DNA of 27,838 nucleotides from a virus, in the IMG/VR virus record IMGVR_UViG_3300005826_000031, positions 1 through 27,838 of that record; one strand, given 5' to 3'. Each line of letters opens with the position of its first letter. Position 1 is the stretch's first letter. The position numbers and the translations under genes are program-made. Below, in pieces: positions 1 through 7,806 of the stretch. The notes beneath the pieces were generated by a model. The model was not told the origin of the DNA. It searched no databases and saw only the letters and a list, made by a program, of their open reading frames with translations.

Positions 1-438
1 GGCATCGCCCGTCCCAAGAGGCTCGTCACGGACATACTCGGACGAGTAGTCACGATCGAAGTCGCGCGGGAAGATGGCACCAGCCTGAGTTGCGCCCTTG
101 CTCGACCCATACTTGTAGTCGAAGAAGAACACCGCGCCAACAGGAGCCGTCATCGGCTGAACCGACACGATCTCATTGGCAATCAGGTTCGGGAAGACCC
201 GGCGCAGCACCGGGAAAATGAACTTGGTGAAAGAACCGACGTTGATGGTTTTGGTCTCTTCTTCAAGACCCTGGAGCCACTGCGACTCATTCTCCATCAA
301 CATGGCGGTGACGCCGCGGGTATAGGGATTCTCGATCCCCTCCAGCAGCTCCCCCCATTTACCAACAAGCGCCTGGATAAAGCCCTTGTCGGCAATGGAC
401 CTACGGTTCTCGGTCAGCATGAGCTGTCTCGCTTCCAT
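1..438 (-). CDS. Major capsid protein, T4 gp23-like (N-terminal part; cut by window edge)
   Basis: The first 146 codons of a capsid protein are present; the reading frame runs off the left edge. It starts at an ATG with a strong ribosome site (GGAGGAAAGATCG directly before the start). The translated part carries the pattern of T4-type major capsid proteins: an N-terminal helical region (start MEARQLMLTENRR), a MENESQWLQ segment, then PVLRRVFPNLIANEI followed by VQPMTAPVGAVFFFDYKYG. The pair 'R-R-x-x-P-N-L-x-A-x-E/D-I' and 'V-Q-P-M-T-x-P-x-G' is what I recognise from gp23-like proteins. It follows the prohead protease, as expected for the order gp21-gp23. The first 50 residues contain several [L/I]-x-E sites and could be a propeptide removed by that protease. 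Function is well supported; closeness to T4 is not implied. Confidence 0.9.
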   Translation of the reverse strand, partial: MEARQLMLTENRRSIADKGFIQALVGKWGELLEGIENPYTRGVTAMLMENESQWLQGLEEETKTINVGSFTKFIFPVLRRVFPNLIANEIVSVQPMTAPVGAVFFFDYKYGSSKGATQAGAIFPRDFDRDYSSEYVRDEPLGTGDA

Positions 439-458
439 CGATCTTTCCTCCGCGTCCT

Positions 459-2069
459 TTAGTTACTTTGAGTGCCGTTGTCGGGCATCCCTGCAAGGGC
501 ACGGATGTCGCCGAGGTCAGCTCCGAGCCCGTTATAATCAGCACTTCTGCGACCGTTCGCAGAAGATCCGTTACCAACCTCTTTCTCCTCCAAGAACTCG
601 CGCGTCTGGCTGTTCAAGATCCCACGTACGCGGGAACGAGCAGCTTCAACGTCGTCCGTCATCGACGGGCGAGTCCAGGTCTCAGAAAGAAGCCGGTCAA
701 CATCCTCTTTGCTCCCAAACTGACGGCTCTCAGTGAGAGCACGCACCTTGTTCGCATCGGGATGGTTCGCAAGGCGCTGCTCCAGATACACCTGGGCAGC
801 AAGATGTTTGGCCGCTTCGAGCGCCTTTTCAGTCGCTACCCGCTGACGTCCAACCTCCTCACGAAGCTTCTGGACCTCGGCATCACGCTTGGTCTCTTCC
901 TCGTGCTTTGTCTGAACGTCCTCGACGATCGAAGCCAGCGTCTGGTCCATCTCCTTGATGGAACCAAAACGACGGACATCGCCCATCAGTTCACGAACAA
1001 ACGAAGCATCCGGAACATCGTGAAGCTGCTGCTCCAAATGGAAACGATAGCCAGCCTCACGAGCGATCGATGCAAGCTTCTCGTTCTCCGACGAAAGATT
1101 CGCAATCTGCAAATCCTTGTCAGCAAGCTTGCTCTCAAGTCTCTCAATCACATGCTCGCGCTCGCTGACCACCGACTCCACATCCTCAGGAATCACATGA
1201 GGACGAAGAATCGACTTGACCTGCTCAAGAGCAAGCTTCGCGCCGGCAACCGATGGGTCCCCCATCAGCTCCGAGCGAATAGACTCAGCAATCTCTTCTC
1301 TCGTCTTACCCAGAGCTGCTTCGAGCTTCTCTGCAAATTCGGCGCGAAGGTTATCAGTAGCCTCACTTTTGGCCGCCTGAATCTTCTTAGCCCAAATTTC
1401 CGCCGCCTTTAATTCCCACTCACGTTCGGCGTCATCCCAGAGACCCTCGGCAAGCTCTGGGTTCTGAGCTTTGAACTCTGCCCAGCGCGTAGTCGCACCC
1501 ATAGCCACCTCCTGTGGCCTCGGAGCAACTTGCTCCTCAGCCGGTCCAGTGCTCTCAACCGAGACCACCGGGTAAGCTGTCTGCTGAGCAGGCTCAGCGA
1601 CAAAATCAAATGTCATCAGCTTGTAGTCGTCTTGAACGACGTCCTCGCCCTTCATGTTCGGCTTCGTCGTGCCAAACCCGCGAGACGAAACCCCTACGGA
1701 GCCGCCTGCATCGAGAATGGCCTTCAGATTATTGCCCGCATCCGTGCTCAGGATATGAGCTGTGCCGACAACAATGTCGCCTTCCAAGCGCAGATCCGTC
1801 ACAATGTGCGAAACGCGCTTGAGCTGCGTCCGACCATCCATCGGATGATCCAACTCGCCGTACACCTTGTTTTCGGCAAGCTGTTTATTGAGACGCGTTA
1901 ACTCACGCTCCCAAAGGTTATGCGTGTAAAGACGCTTGTTTTCCGTAGGGCGATCGGCGCGAGCGAACTCGCCATGAGCAATATATTTGCCGGGGCCCTG
2001 CGAACTCTCTTCCAGGCGCGTACACCTGAAAGACATTGTATCTACGAGAAGTTGCTTGTTCCCCGACAT
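459..2069 (-). CDS. Prohead maturation protease (T4 gp21-like) with long C-terminal coiled-coil, probable protease-scaffold fusion
   Basis: About 536 aa from the preferred start. Residues 1-170 match the prohead serine protease family (T4 gp21/HK97-type fold): GELDHPMDG with candidate catalytic His75, then AGGSVGVSSRGFG with candidate Ser128/129, then LMTFDFVAEPA. T4 gp21 is only about 210 aa. Here a further ~360 residues follow, rich in Glu, Lys, Ala, Arg and Gln with heptad-like helices (about 190-480), which looks like a scaffold or core protein fused to the protease. I prefer the ATG at 2069 to the in-frame ATG at 2084: it has GGAG nine bases upstream and overlaps the stop of the small upstream gene as TAATG. 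The product would act inside the prohead, cleaving core and capsid proteins at [L/I]-x-E type sites. The protease call is firm; the scaffold role of the tail is inference. Confidence 0.88.
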   Translation of the reverse strand: MSGNKQLLVDTMSFRCTRLEESSQGPGKYIAHGEFARADRPTENKRLYTHNLWERELTRLNKQLAENKVYGELDHPMDGRTQLKRVSHIVTDLRLEGDIVVGTAHILSTDAGNNLKAILDAGGSVGVSSRGFGTTKPNMKGEDVVQDDYKLMTFDFVAEPAQQTAYPVVSVESTGPAEEQVAPRPQEVAMGATTRWAEFKAQNPELAEGLWDDAEREWELKAAEIWAKKIQAAKSEATDNLRAEFAEKLEAALGKTREEIAESIRSELMGDPSVAGAKLALEQVKSILRPHVIPEDVESVVSEREHVIERLESKLADKDLQIANLSSENEKLASIAREAGYRFHLEQQLHDVPDASFVRELMGDVRRFGSIKEMDQTLASIVEDVQTKHEEETKRDAEVQKLREEVGRQRVATEKALEAAKHLAAQVYLEQRLANHPDANKVRALTESRQFGSKEDVDRLLSETWTRPSMTDDVEAARSRVRGILNSQTREFLEEKEVGNGSSANGRRSADYNGLGADLGDIRALAGMPDNGTQSN

Positions 2070-2290
2070 TACCCACGACTCCATCGGAAATTGCCACGGA
2101 ATTCAGATCTGGCTATCTGCGACTGCCCCGGACATGTGTCTAGCTCAAGTCCCAATTCAGATCTCTTCTTCCTACGTTTCGGGAGAGTTGTTGACTTTCC
2201 CGTCACTTCGTTATCCCGTGGCTCAATTCCGAACAGTTCTTTGCGTCCAGACGAATACGCAGTTCGTCGCTTTCTAGGTTCCTCAGTCAT
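2069..2290 (-). CDS. Small basic protein, candidate prohead core component
   Basis: A 73-aa, Arg/Lys-rich hydrophilic protein with no recognisable domain and no membrane segment. Its ATG lies 11 bases after the stop of the acidic gene upstream. Its TAA stop overlaps the preferred start of the protease gene (TAATG), so the two would be translationally coupled. No strong Shine-Dalgarno precedes it. T4 has two small core genes (67 and 68) between portal and protease, so position suggests a head-core role, but I see no sequence match to either. It could also be a spurious frame that only bridges two genes. The tight junctions on both sides are the main support. Confidence 0.55.
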   Translation of the reverse strand: MTEEPRKRRTAYSSGRKELFGIEPRDNEVTGKSTTLPKRRKKRSELGLELDTCPGQSQIARSEFRGNFRWSRG

Positions 2291-2301
2291 CTGACCGAGG
2301 G

Positions 2302-3396
2302 CTAGGTAGGGCGGTTGCCGAACCTCGCACGATGCTCGCGAAGCTGATTGAGGCGAGCACTCACGCTCTCCCCCTTCATCTTCATCTTCTCATCGTCGTC
2401 ATCGTCGTCGTCGTCGTCGTCGTCATCATCGTCATCGTCGTCATCTTCATCATCTTTGGCTTCCATGACCATTTCGGCCAAGGTGCCATCGTACAGCTCG
2501 ACGGCGTCCATAAGATGAAGCGTCATGGAGCGGAACGCTTCCTGCGCATCCTCCAGGGTGACGTCCTCTTCCTCGTCCTCGTAGTGGAACTGGCCATTCT
2601 TGATCGACTTGGCCTTATCCTTCTCGAACGAGACCTTCATCTCGACGATTTCGAGAGCTTCGGCCGCGCTTTCTGCAAGGGCCATCAGATGCTCGTAAAG
2701 ACCATCGACCTCGTAGCTTTCGGCCAGCGGAACGAGGCGGTCACCAAGTAGGATTGCGTTTTCGCCGATGAGGGCGAATCCACGCTCCAGCTCATCCCAC
2801 TGCTCATCAATGAGCGAGCCAGTGATGAGGTCTTCGACTTCCTGCACGAGCTGCGACGCGCGCGACATCGAAGACGACTCGTGCTTCTTGCCCGAGGTGC
2901 GCTTCATGCCAGCGTGAGTATCGGTCGAGGAAGCACCTTCGGCGCGGTCCGGATCCTGACCCTCGTCAGAGGCTTTGCCAAGAACACGCCTTTTCAGCGT
3001 CTTGTAGCCATCATCGATCGAGGCACGAGGATTACCTTCGTAGGCCTCACGGTACTCGCGGTCTTCGCGATAGTTCGGCGCCTTATTGTAAGAGCCGGCG
3101 TTCTTGCCCTTCTTGTTGCCGCCCATGCCGCCAGCGTCGAGGGGCTCGTCGTGGTCGTCCCGATCACTCGGGGCAATCTTCGGACGCGGCTGCATGCCCG
3201 TGCTGTGGCGAGCCCGCTTTTCGACTTCCTTCTCGGAGTCGTCGACCTCGGGGCCGAGCGTGCTGGGGTCCGGCGACGGAATATCGCGCGGATTCTGAGG
3301 AGTATCCACTTCGTGAAGCTCGTTCTCAGAAATGAGCCCAATCTTCTTGAAGTCCTCTTCAATTGTAGAGAGCTGTACGGGATACCTGTGGATCAT
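2302..3396 (-). CDS. Acidic low-complexity protein with 18-Asp run, candidate prohead core/scaffold
   Basis: 364 aa. Start ATG with AGGAG eight bases upstream. The first half (about 30-180) is hydrophilic and low in complexity, rich in Asp, Glu, Pro, Gly, Lys and Arg, and probably disordered. Residues 180-312 look helical (SQLVQEVEDLITGSL, LYEHLMALAESAAEALEIVEM). A stretch of 18 consecutive Asp, flanked by further Asp and Glu, precedes a short basic C-terminus (RLNQLREHRARFGNR). No enzyme motif is visible. Its place between portal and prohead protease matches the core and scaffold genes of T4-type head modules, and strongly acidic internal proteins are common there. The tail ARFGNRPT could be an anchor, but that is a guess. 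Function is unproven. Confidence 0.8.
   Translation of the reverse strand: MIHRYPVQLSTIEEDFKKIGLISENELHEVDTPQNPRDIPSPDPSTLGPEVDDSEKEVEKRARHSTGMQPRPKIAPSDRDDHDEPLDAGGMGGNKKGKNAGSYNKAPNYREDREYREAYEGNPRASIDDGYKTLKRRVLGKASDEGQDPDRAEGASSTDTHAGMKRTSGKKHESSSMSRASQLVQEVEDLITGSLIDEQWDELERGFALIGENAILLGDRLVPLAESYEVDGLYEHLMALAESAAEALEIVEMKVSFEKDKAKSIKNGQFHYEDEEEDVTLEDAQEAFRSMTLHLMDAVELYDGTLAEMVMEAKDDEDDDDDDDDDDDDDDDDDDEKMKMKGESVSARLNQLREHRARFGNRPT
2392..2445. repeat. GAC/GAT trinucleotide tract encoding 18 Asp
   Basis: Eighteen consecutive codons on the minus strand are GAC or GAT (gtc/atc on the plus strand), including seven identical GAC codons in a row. A Glu codon and two more Asp codons lie just beyond. 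Such tracts change length easily by slippage in multiples of one codon, so the Asp run may vary between isolates without breaking the frame. Confidence 0.95.
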
Positions 3397-3460
3397 CGAG
3401 ATTCTCCTGTTCGTCTCGGATGGGGTAATTCCGATCTGGTTCTAAGACACCCCAGGGGCT

Positions 3461-4471
3461 CTATCCGGCCTCGCCGGGGACAGACGTCGTTACCATTCGC
3501 TCCACAAAGGCCCCCGCGACTTCGTAGTCAACCAACGACTCTGCAATCGAATCGTAAATGTGCCCAAGGCACATGACGCACTGCTCATGCTGCATAGCCT
3601 CGGCAACCAACTGCCGAAGCTCCTGCATATCCTCCATCAGGTCTTCTGCAAAGAAGCAGAAGTGCCCAACGACCTCGTCATCCTCCGTCAAGTCATCTAA
3701 ATCAACTGACTCTCGAAACGGAAAATACGAGGACTCAACAGCATGATGCACGGCCTCCAGGCGGTGCGCGAGAACGGACAGATCGGAATCCACCGACTCC
3801 CTGAAATCCTCAAACCTTTCCTCAGGGATCTCGTCGCCCTCATACAAAGGCGCATACCGCGCCTCAAGCTGCGACTCGCGAATTGACTCAATCCTGTCAA
3901 GAACATGACGGGTGATGTCATTGCGCTGCTCGTTATAAACAGCACGCCAAGGACGCTCACCCGCAAGCGCGGCCATCACCTCGGCAACGTAATCGCGCTC
4001 TGAGGACTCCATGCTCTCATAAAGAGAGGTCAGGCTCACCAGCTTGCTTGCAGCAACATCTACATCCTCAGAAAGGATCGAATCAACAATGCTGAAGGTG
4101 TAATCACGAAGGTTTTTCGGATCCGTGATGCTTTCCATCACCGGAACATCCAGCTGTTCCGCTTCGCCAAATTCAAACCCGTCCTTCCCGACGGAGTATG
4201 GAACCTGGAAGTATCGACCGCCTGACGTTCCAACCACGACACGGTCGTCGAACGTCGCAAGTCGTCCTGCGGTTTCCCCTTCGTCCAGATCGAACTTGTG
4301 GGTCTCGTTGAGGACCGCTTCGTCGAGGTACGCCGTGAACTGCTCCATCGAGCCTTCCACGAGCTTCTGCACCGCCTCGACGGGTACGACGGCTTCGTTG
4401 ATGATGTGTTTTTGTGCTGCCACGAGATGATCGGCCTTTGTTTGCGCGATACTAGGGATAGATACGATCAT
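3461..4471 (-). CDS. Acidic helical protein of unknown function, candidate head-core protein
   Basis: 336 aa, strongly acidic and mostly predicted helical, with a possible beta segment around residues 85-105 (FDDRVVVGTSGGRYFQVPYS). It has no signal peptide or membrane span. The C-terminal third holds several cysteines and histidines (VGHFCFF, QHEQCVMCLGHIYD) but no clean zinc site. It lies 22 bases after the portal stop and 64 bases before the Asp-rich gene. I see no clear Shine-Dalgarno before the ATG, so the start is less sure than the frame. I do not recognise the family. Position between portal and protease suggests a capsid assembly or core role, which is inference only. Confidence 0.75.
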   Translation of the reverse strand: MIVSIPSIAQTKADHLVAAQKHIINEAVVPVEAVQKLVEGSMEQFTAYLDEAVLNETHKFDLDEGETAGRLATFDDRVVVGTSGGRYFQVPYSVGKDGFEFGEAEQLDVPVMESITDPKNLRDYTFSIVDSILSEDVDVAASKLVSLTSLYESMESSERDYVAEVMAALAGERPWRAVYNEQRNDITRHVLDRIESIRESQLEARYAPLYEGDEIPEERFEDFRESVDSDLSVLAHRLEAVHHAVESSYFPFRESVDLDDLTEDDEVVGHFCFFAEDLMEDMQELRQLVAEAMQHEQCVMCLGHIYDSIAESLVDYEVAGAFVERMVTTSVPGEAG

Positions 4472-4493
4472 GTGTCAACTTGGTTAGATCGAA

Positions 4494-7442
4494 TTAACCC
4501 CGTGAAGGCATAGACAGCTTCAACTCACCCACGAGTTCGCGTAACTCGCCGAGTCTCCTGCCTAATCCGGTGTTGCTTTCCATAATCTGCTCTAAGCTGT
4601 CTTCCATTCTCTTCTCATGATCACGATTGCCAGATAGCAATTCTTGCTCTGTGATTGGCCGATAATTCGAGGATTGTCTTATTAAAGGCCACATGCGGGA
4701 CAGGCTTGCCGAGTCACGCATGTATTTGCGCAGGTCGTCGGACATCTCGCCGCTCTCGGCCTTCGCTGGCTGTCCACCTTGCATCTGGGCAGCCTGAGCT
4801 TGCTGCTGGAGTTGGATTTGGCCTTGGACAGCCGCCTGCTGCATCTGCTGTTTGCCTTGGACGTCGAGCTGGAGGCCCATGGATTTGGCCTGGACCTCGG
4901 CATCGGCGAGCTGCTCTTGGTGGCGCTCCTTGATGATGTACTCGACTTCGGAGTCGGAGAGCCCGAATATTTTCGATAAGATCCAATGCATGGACACGAA
5001 CTGATTCATCCGACCCGCAAAATCTGCCTTCGCGTTCCGCACCTCAAGCTGGGCCAGCTCGAAGATGGAAGACGGAATCGTCATGTAGATCTCGTAGTCC
5101 ACCCGCGCCGGGTCGATGCCCAGCGACGCCAGATGAACACGAGCGATCTTTTTCAGCCCGTTCCTGATTTCCCGTTGTAAACGAAGGACAGTGCGGGCAA
5201 ACCTCACATCCTCCTGCGATAGCGTACCCTTAGCCCGTGGTGCCTCGCCGCCGAGATACACCTTCGGAATTTTGATCGCCGCAAACAGCTTCGACCGGAA
5301 GTACTCGATGTCCTCCATGTGCTGCCACGCAGGACTTCCAACGACATCGATCTTCGTTTGCTGAACACCTTTGCGCACCGGAACGAAGAAATCTTCGTCC
5401 TGGGAGTTTCGCACACTTACGCCGCTTTGAGGTATCGGATTACCATATGAATCCTTCAGAAGCAGCGCAAAGTTGTGCCACTTCTCGACGGTCATGCAGT
5501 ACATGTCGACCGGCTCGACTTCCTCGACCGAGACGACCTTGTGATTGTTGGGGCCGTCCTCGTCGAGGCACGAGCGCTTAAAGTCAGCGAAGCTCTCATA
5601 GCCAAGCTGGCGATACAGCTTGAGCAACATGTGACGATGCACCGCCTTGACGGACCGACGATTGGCAGAATCGAGCCCCATCAGCAGCGACGTGCCGCCA
5701 TTGATAGCCCGTACAACGCCCTCGGCGCGAATCTTCGGGTTCTCACGAATCAGCGCACGGAGACCCGCGATGAATTCCTCAGGAAATGTGAGGTGCATGC
5801 GCTCACGGGTTTTTGCCGCGCGCTCCTCGTCCTGCCAGAACTCAGTCTTGCCCTTGCTGCGAATCTCGTTGTCGCGAGCATGTTGCTCACTCGCATTGTA
5901 GGCGCGAATGTGTTGAGCCGTATCGTAGAGTCGGTTCAGCTCTGTCGTGCGCCTCCGCTTCTCGGGGCTCTTATTGTACGCAATCAGGTCAAGAGTTCGA
6001 TCAGGAGCATGTTCCTTCGCATGCTCAACAGGATCCATCACATCGAGGTTGCATGGTTCATTGTTGAGACGGTTATGATCTCTATGATGGACATGCTTGC
6101 CATCGATGTCCCAGCCAAGCCCTTCCGCAACAACACGATGAGTGCTCTTATAAGCCTTCGTTTCAGGGCAATACCAACTCTCGTAATTTGAACTAGCGAA
6201 CCTGCGCCGGTACAACGGCATCACAGAATCGCCAGGCTTCAAATCCTCGGCGTTCACATACCGGCAGTCGCGCATCATCACAGGATGGTCGGGCGCCATC
6301 ACCGCATGGCCACCGTCGTCGAACGTGATCTTCAGCGCCCGCCCGTTATCCCTCGTCTTGCCTACCCAAGAGACTTCGCCTGGAACTGGCTTGCCAGTCT
6401 CTCGGTCGATCGAATAGACCCAATGTTTCTTGCCCTCGACGTGCTCCTTCGCCATCTCCTCGATGGTGATGTTCCTCCCATCGAGCAATGGGATATACTC
6501 CCCTTTTCCGACCGGTAAAGGGTTGAATTTAAGATCGAGCTTGCCCGTCTGGCTATTGTAGAATTTTGTCTTTTTGTACTGTTGTCTGATTTTATGAAGA
6601 TACGCTAATGCTTCTTTAGGAGGAAGGTCTCCGACATCGATATAGAAGGCGTAGCGCTGTGGGGCACGCTGGAGGCGGTAGACCATAGCTGCATCTTCCA
6701 GCAACATCAGGCGCTTCCAAATCCAGCGAGCTGGTTCGAAGACGGCCGAGCCGTACATAGCGCGGCGTTGTTTGGAGCGCAGGCGCATATGGACGACTTC
6801 CCAGTCCTCCATGGCTGCGTATTTGTTTTGGCTAGGGGTAGCGGCGGAGGCCATCCGCTGGGTCAATAATTGCTTAAATTCGTCGGGCGAAAATCCGAAG
6901 CGACCTTTGAAGTCTTGGACAAAGCCAAAGAGTTCGCCACGGCGGCCTTCGATACGGCGGATGGTAGGGGGAGGGAGGTGGTTAAGGCCAACGACTCCGT
7001 CCTGGGTAACGAGCATTTCCTCGTAGTCTTGTCCGTACTTAGCTAAGGTTCTAGCGATGGACCAGATTTCTTCATCGATGCGGAGTCTGCGCCAGAAGAG
7101 GTCTTCTAAGATCGTCTGAACGGTCTTGTCGGGGGAGTCGACCCAGACAGCTTTTCCTTGCAAACTCTCTACTTGCGTCGCGTCATCCGCGTAAACATCT
7201 AAGGCAGTTGCGAGGATGGGGTCGTCATCCATTTCCTCATAGTCCACGTATCTCGACATGAGATCGTGTTCAAGCTTGAGGTAGTCACTAAGGACATCAT
7301 ATCCATAGGCTTGGAGGAGATCGAAGCCTGTTTGAGGATAGCTAGAGGCGGTCGAGCCTTTGGCGAGGCTGATGACAATCTGTTCTTTGTCCCAGCGGAG
7401 AAGGTTGCGAACACGGCCTGAGACATTTCCAAAGAATCCCAA
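4494..7442 (-). CDS. Portal protein (T4 gp20-like) interrupted by an intein
   Basis: 982 aa as encoded; about 612 aa after removing residues 310-679. The exteins carry the gp20-like pattern: AFYIDVGDLPPKEALAYL (about 265-282), KKTKFYNSQTGKLDLKFNPL (290-309), then after the intein SQDEDFFVPVRKG, TKIDVVGSP, HMEDIEYFRSKLFAAIKIPK and GTLSQEDVRFARTVLRLQ. This ring protein forms the DNA entry vertex and docks the terminase. The C-terminus is Gln-rich (862-890), then helical. The start appears to be TTG: no ATG lies between the preceding stop and this point, and AAGGA sits nine bases upstream. The intein lies in a conserved stretch, so portal function should depend on splicing. The portal call is strong; the exact start is moderate. 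Confidence 0.92.
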   Translation of the reverse strand: MGFFGNVSGRVRNLLRWDKEQIVISLAKGSTASSYPQTGFDLLQAYGYDVLSDYLKLEHDLMSRYVDYEEMDDDPILATALDVYADDATQVESLQGKAVWVDSPDKTVQTILEDLFWRRLRIDEEIWSIARTLAKYGQDYEEMLVTQDGVVGLNHLPPPTIRRIEGRRGELFGFVQDFKGRFGFSPDEFKQLLTQRMASAATPSQNKYAAMEDWEVVHMRLRSKQRRAMYGSAVFEPARWIWKRLMLLEDAAMVYRLQRAPQRYAFYIDVGDLPPKEALAYLHKIRQQYKKTKFYNSQTGKLDLKFNPLPVGKGEYIPLLDGRNITIEEMAKEHVEGKKHWVYSIDRETGKPVPGEVSWVGKTRDNGRALKITFDDGGHAVMAPDHPVMMRDCRYVNAEDLKPGDSVMPLYRRRFASSNYESWYCPETKAYKSTHRVVAEGLGWDIDGKHVHHRDHNRLNNEPCNLDVMDPVEHAKEHAPDRTLDLIAYNKSPEKRRRTTELNRLYDTAQHIRAYNASEQHARDNEIRSKGKTEFWQDEERAAKTRERMHLTFPEEFIAGLRALIRENPKIRAEGVVRAINGGTSLLMGLDSANRRSVKAVHRHMLLKLYRQLGYESFADFKRSCLDEDGPNNHKVVSVEEVEPVDMYCMTVEKWHNFALLLKDSYGNPIPQSGVSVRNSQDEDFFVPVRKGVQQTKIDVVGSPAWQHMEDIEYFRSKLFAAIKIPKVYLGGEAPRAKGTLSQEDVRFARTVLRLQREIRNGLKKIARVHLASLGIDPARVDYEIYMTIPSSIFELAQLEVRNAKADFAGRMNQFVSMHWILSKIFGLSDSEVEYIIKERHQEQLADAEVQAKSMGLQLDVQGKQQMQQAAVQGQIQLQQQAQAAQMQGGQPAKAESGEMSDDLRKYMRDSASLSRMWPLIRQSSNYRPITEQELLSGNRDHEKRMEDSLEQIMESNTGLGRRLGELRELVGELKLSMPSRG
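5406..6515 (-). other. Intein with HNH endonuclease domain inside the portal gene; atypical N-terminal junction
   Basis: Residues 310-679 (370 aa) separate two portal segments that join naturally as KFNPL/SQDEDFF. Intein blocks are visible: block A around GEYIPLLDGRNITIEEMA, then HWVYSIDRETGKPV and VSWVGKT, block B at HAVMAPDHPVMM, an HNH motif at HVHHRDHNRLNN...CNLDVMDPVEHAKEH (450-478), block F at VDMYCMTVEKWHNFAL, and block G at GVSVRN with +1 Ser680. Aligned on the conserved DG of block A, residue 1 is Pro310, not Cys, Ser or Thr. Block F carries Cys649 where canonical inteins usually have Asp, as in class 3 inteins, but I do not see that class's Trp and Thr. The penultimate residue is Arg, not His. 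It is probably active or recently active, since the domain is complete. Confidence 0.88.
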
Positions 7443-7463
7443 AATCCTAATCCTTTCGAGGAT

Positions 7464-7760
7464 CTACAGCTCGTCTTCGCCGAGGCTGTTCATTGCGACA
7501 CGCATCATCCAACAGAAGCCGCTAGCGATTGCGCCGGCTGCGGCGACATCGACCCAATGCGGGGCACCGGTTCCTGGAGACAAGCCGAGCAGGGCCCAGC
7601 CTACGCCAACGGGAACGGAGAAGCACATGGGGCATTGGATCCAATATCCAAGGCCGGGCACAGGCTTCAGGGTGTCGCGCACTGGTTGAAAAATCTTACC
7701 GGCGACCACGATGTTAGTAACGCCGTACGAAGCAAGTAGAAAGCAGATAAGTCTGATCAT
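7464..7760 (-). CDS. Small membrane protein, DUF1360-like
   Basis: 98 aa with three hydrophobic stretches (about 1-21, 46-61 and 70-88) and a CPMCFSVPVGVGW motif at 43-55. This resembles DUF1360 proteins, short membrane proteins of unknown function in phages and bacteria that share a paired-cysteine CPxC segment followed by a Trp-containing membrane span. It lies 21 bases before the portal gene and just after a strong hairpin. No Shine-Dalgarno is visible before the ATG, so translation may depend on upstream reading or RNA structure. The family assignment is from pattern only. Confidence 0.7.
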   Translation of the reverse strand: MIRLICFLLASYGVTNIVVAGKIFQPVRDTLKPVPGLGYWIQCPMCFSVPVGVGWALLGLSPGTGAPHWVDVAAAGAIASGFCWMMRVAMNSLGEDEL

Positions 7761-7780
7761 TGATTGGCCGTGACAGAAGC

Positions 7781-7806
7781 GCCGAAGGCCCCGAGGGGCC
7801 TCCGGC
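7781..7806. other. Strong GC-rich hairpin between a mini-gene and the DUF1360-like gene
   Basis: The left arm GCCGAAGGCCCC (7781-7792) and right arm GGGGCCTCCGGC (7795-7806) pair at 11 of 12 positions around a very small loop. On the minus-strand transcript it begins at the stop codon of the 19-aa mini-ORF and ends about 20 bases before the next start. No run of U follows on either strand, so it is not a classical terminator. An RNA-processing or mRNA-stabilising element is possible. Confidence 0.7.

Noticed and set aside
468-1412. A 314-codon open frame on the plus strand
   Set aside because: It lies entirely antisense to the protease gene, whose codons and motifs are clear. Its product is basic, Leu/Arg-rich and without a domain, as expected of a shadow frame. 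No plus-strand gene is supported anywhere in the window.
2332-2751. A plus-strand frame with a poly-Val/Ile stretch that looks like a membrane protein
   Set aside because: The hydrophobic run is only the antisense of the GAC/GAT tract. The minus-strand gene has a good ribosome site and conserved place.
2881-3576. A 231-codon plus-strand frame
   Set aside because: Antisense to the Asp-rich gene and spans its start and the intergenic gap. No ribosome site or recognisable product.
4462-4486. TTGACA followed by TAGTAT as a promoter
   Set aside because: The spacer would place the -10 box within the 3461-4471 gene, after its start. With only a 22-base gap after the portal stop, this is probably chance.
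5475-6191. A 238-codon plus-strand frame within the portal intein
   Set aside because: Antisense shadow of the HNH intein. No domain in its product.
7781-7806. The GC-rich hairpin as a Rho-independent terminator
   Set aside because: No U-run follows on either strand, and genes downstream on the minus strand appear to be in the same operon.
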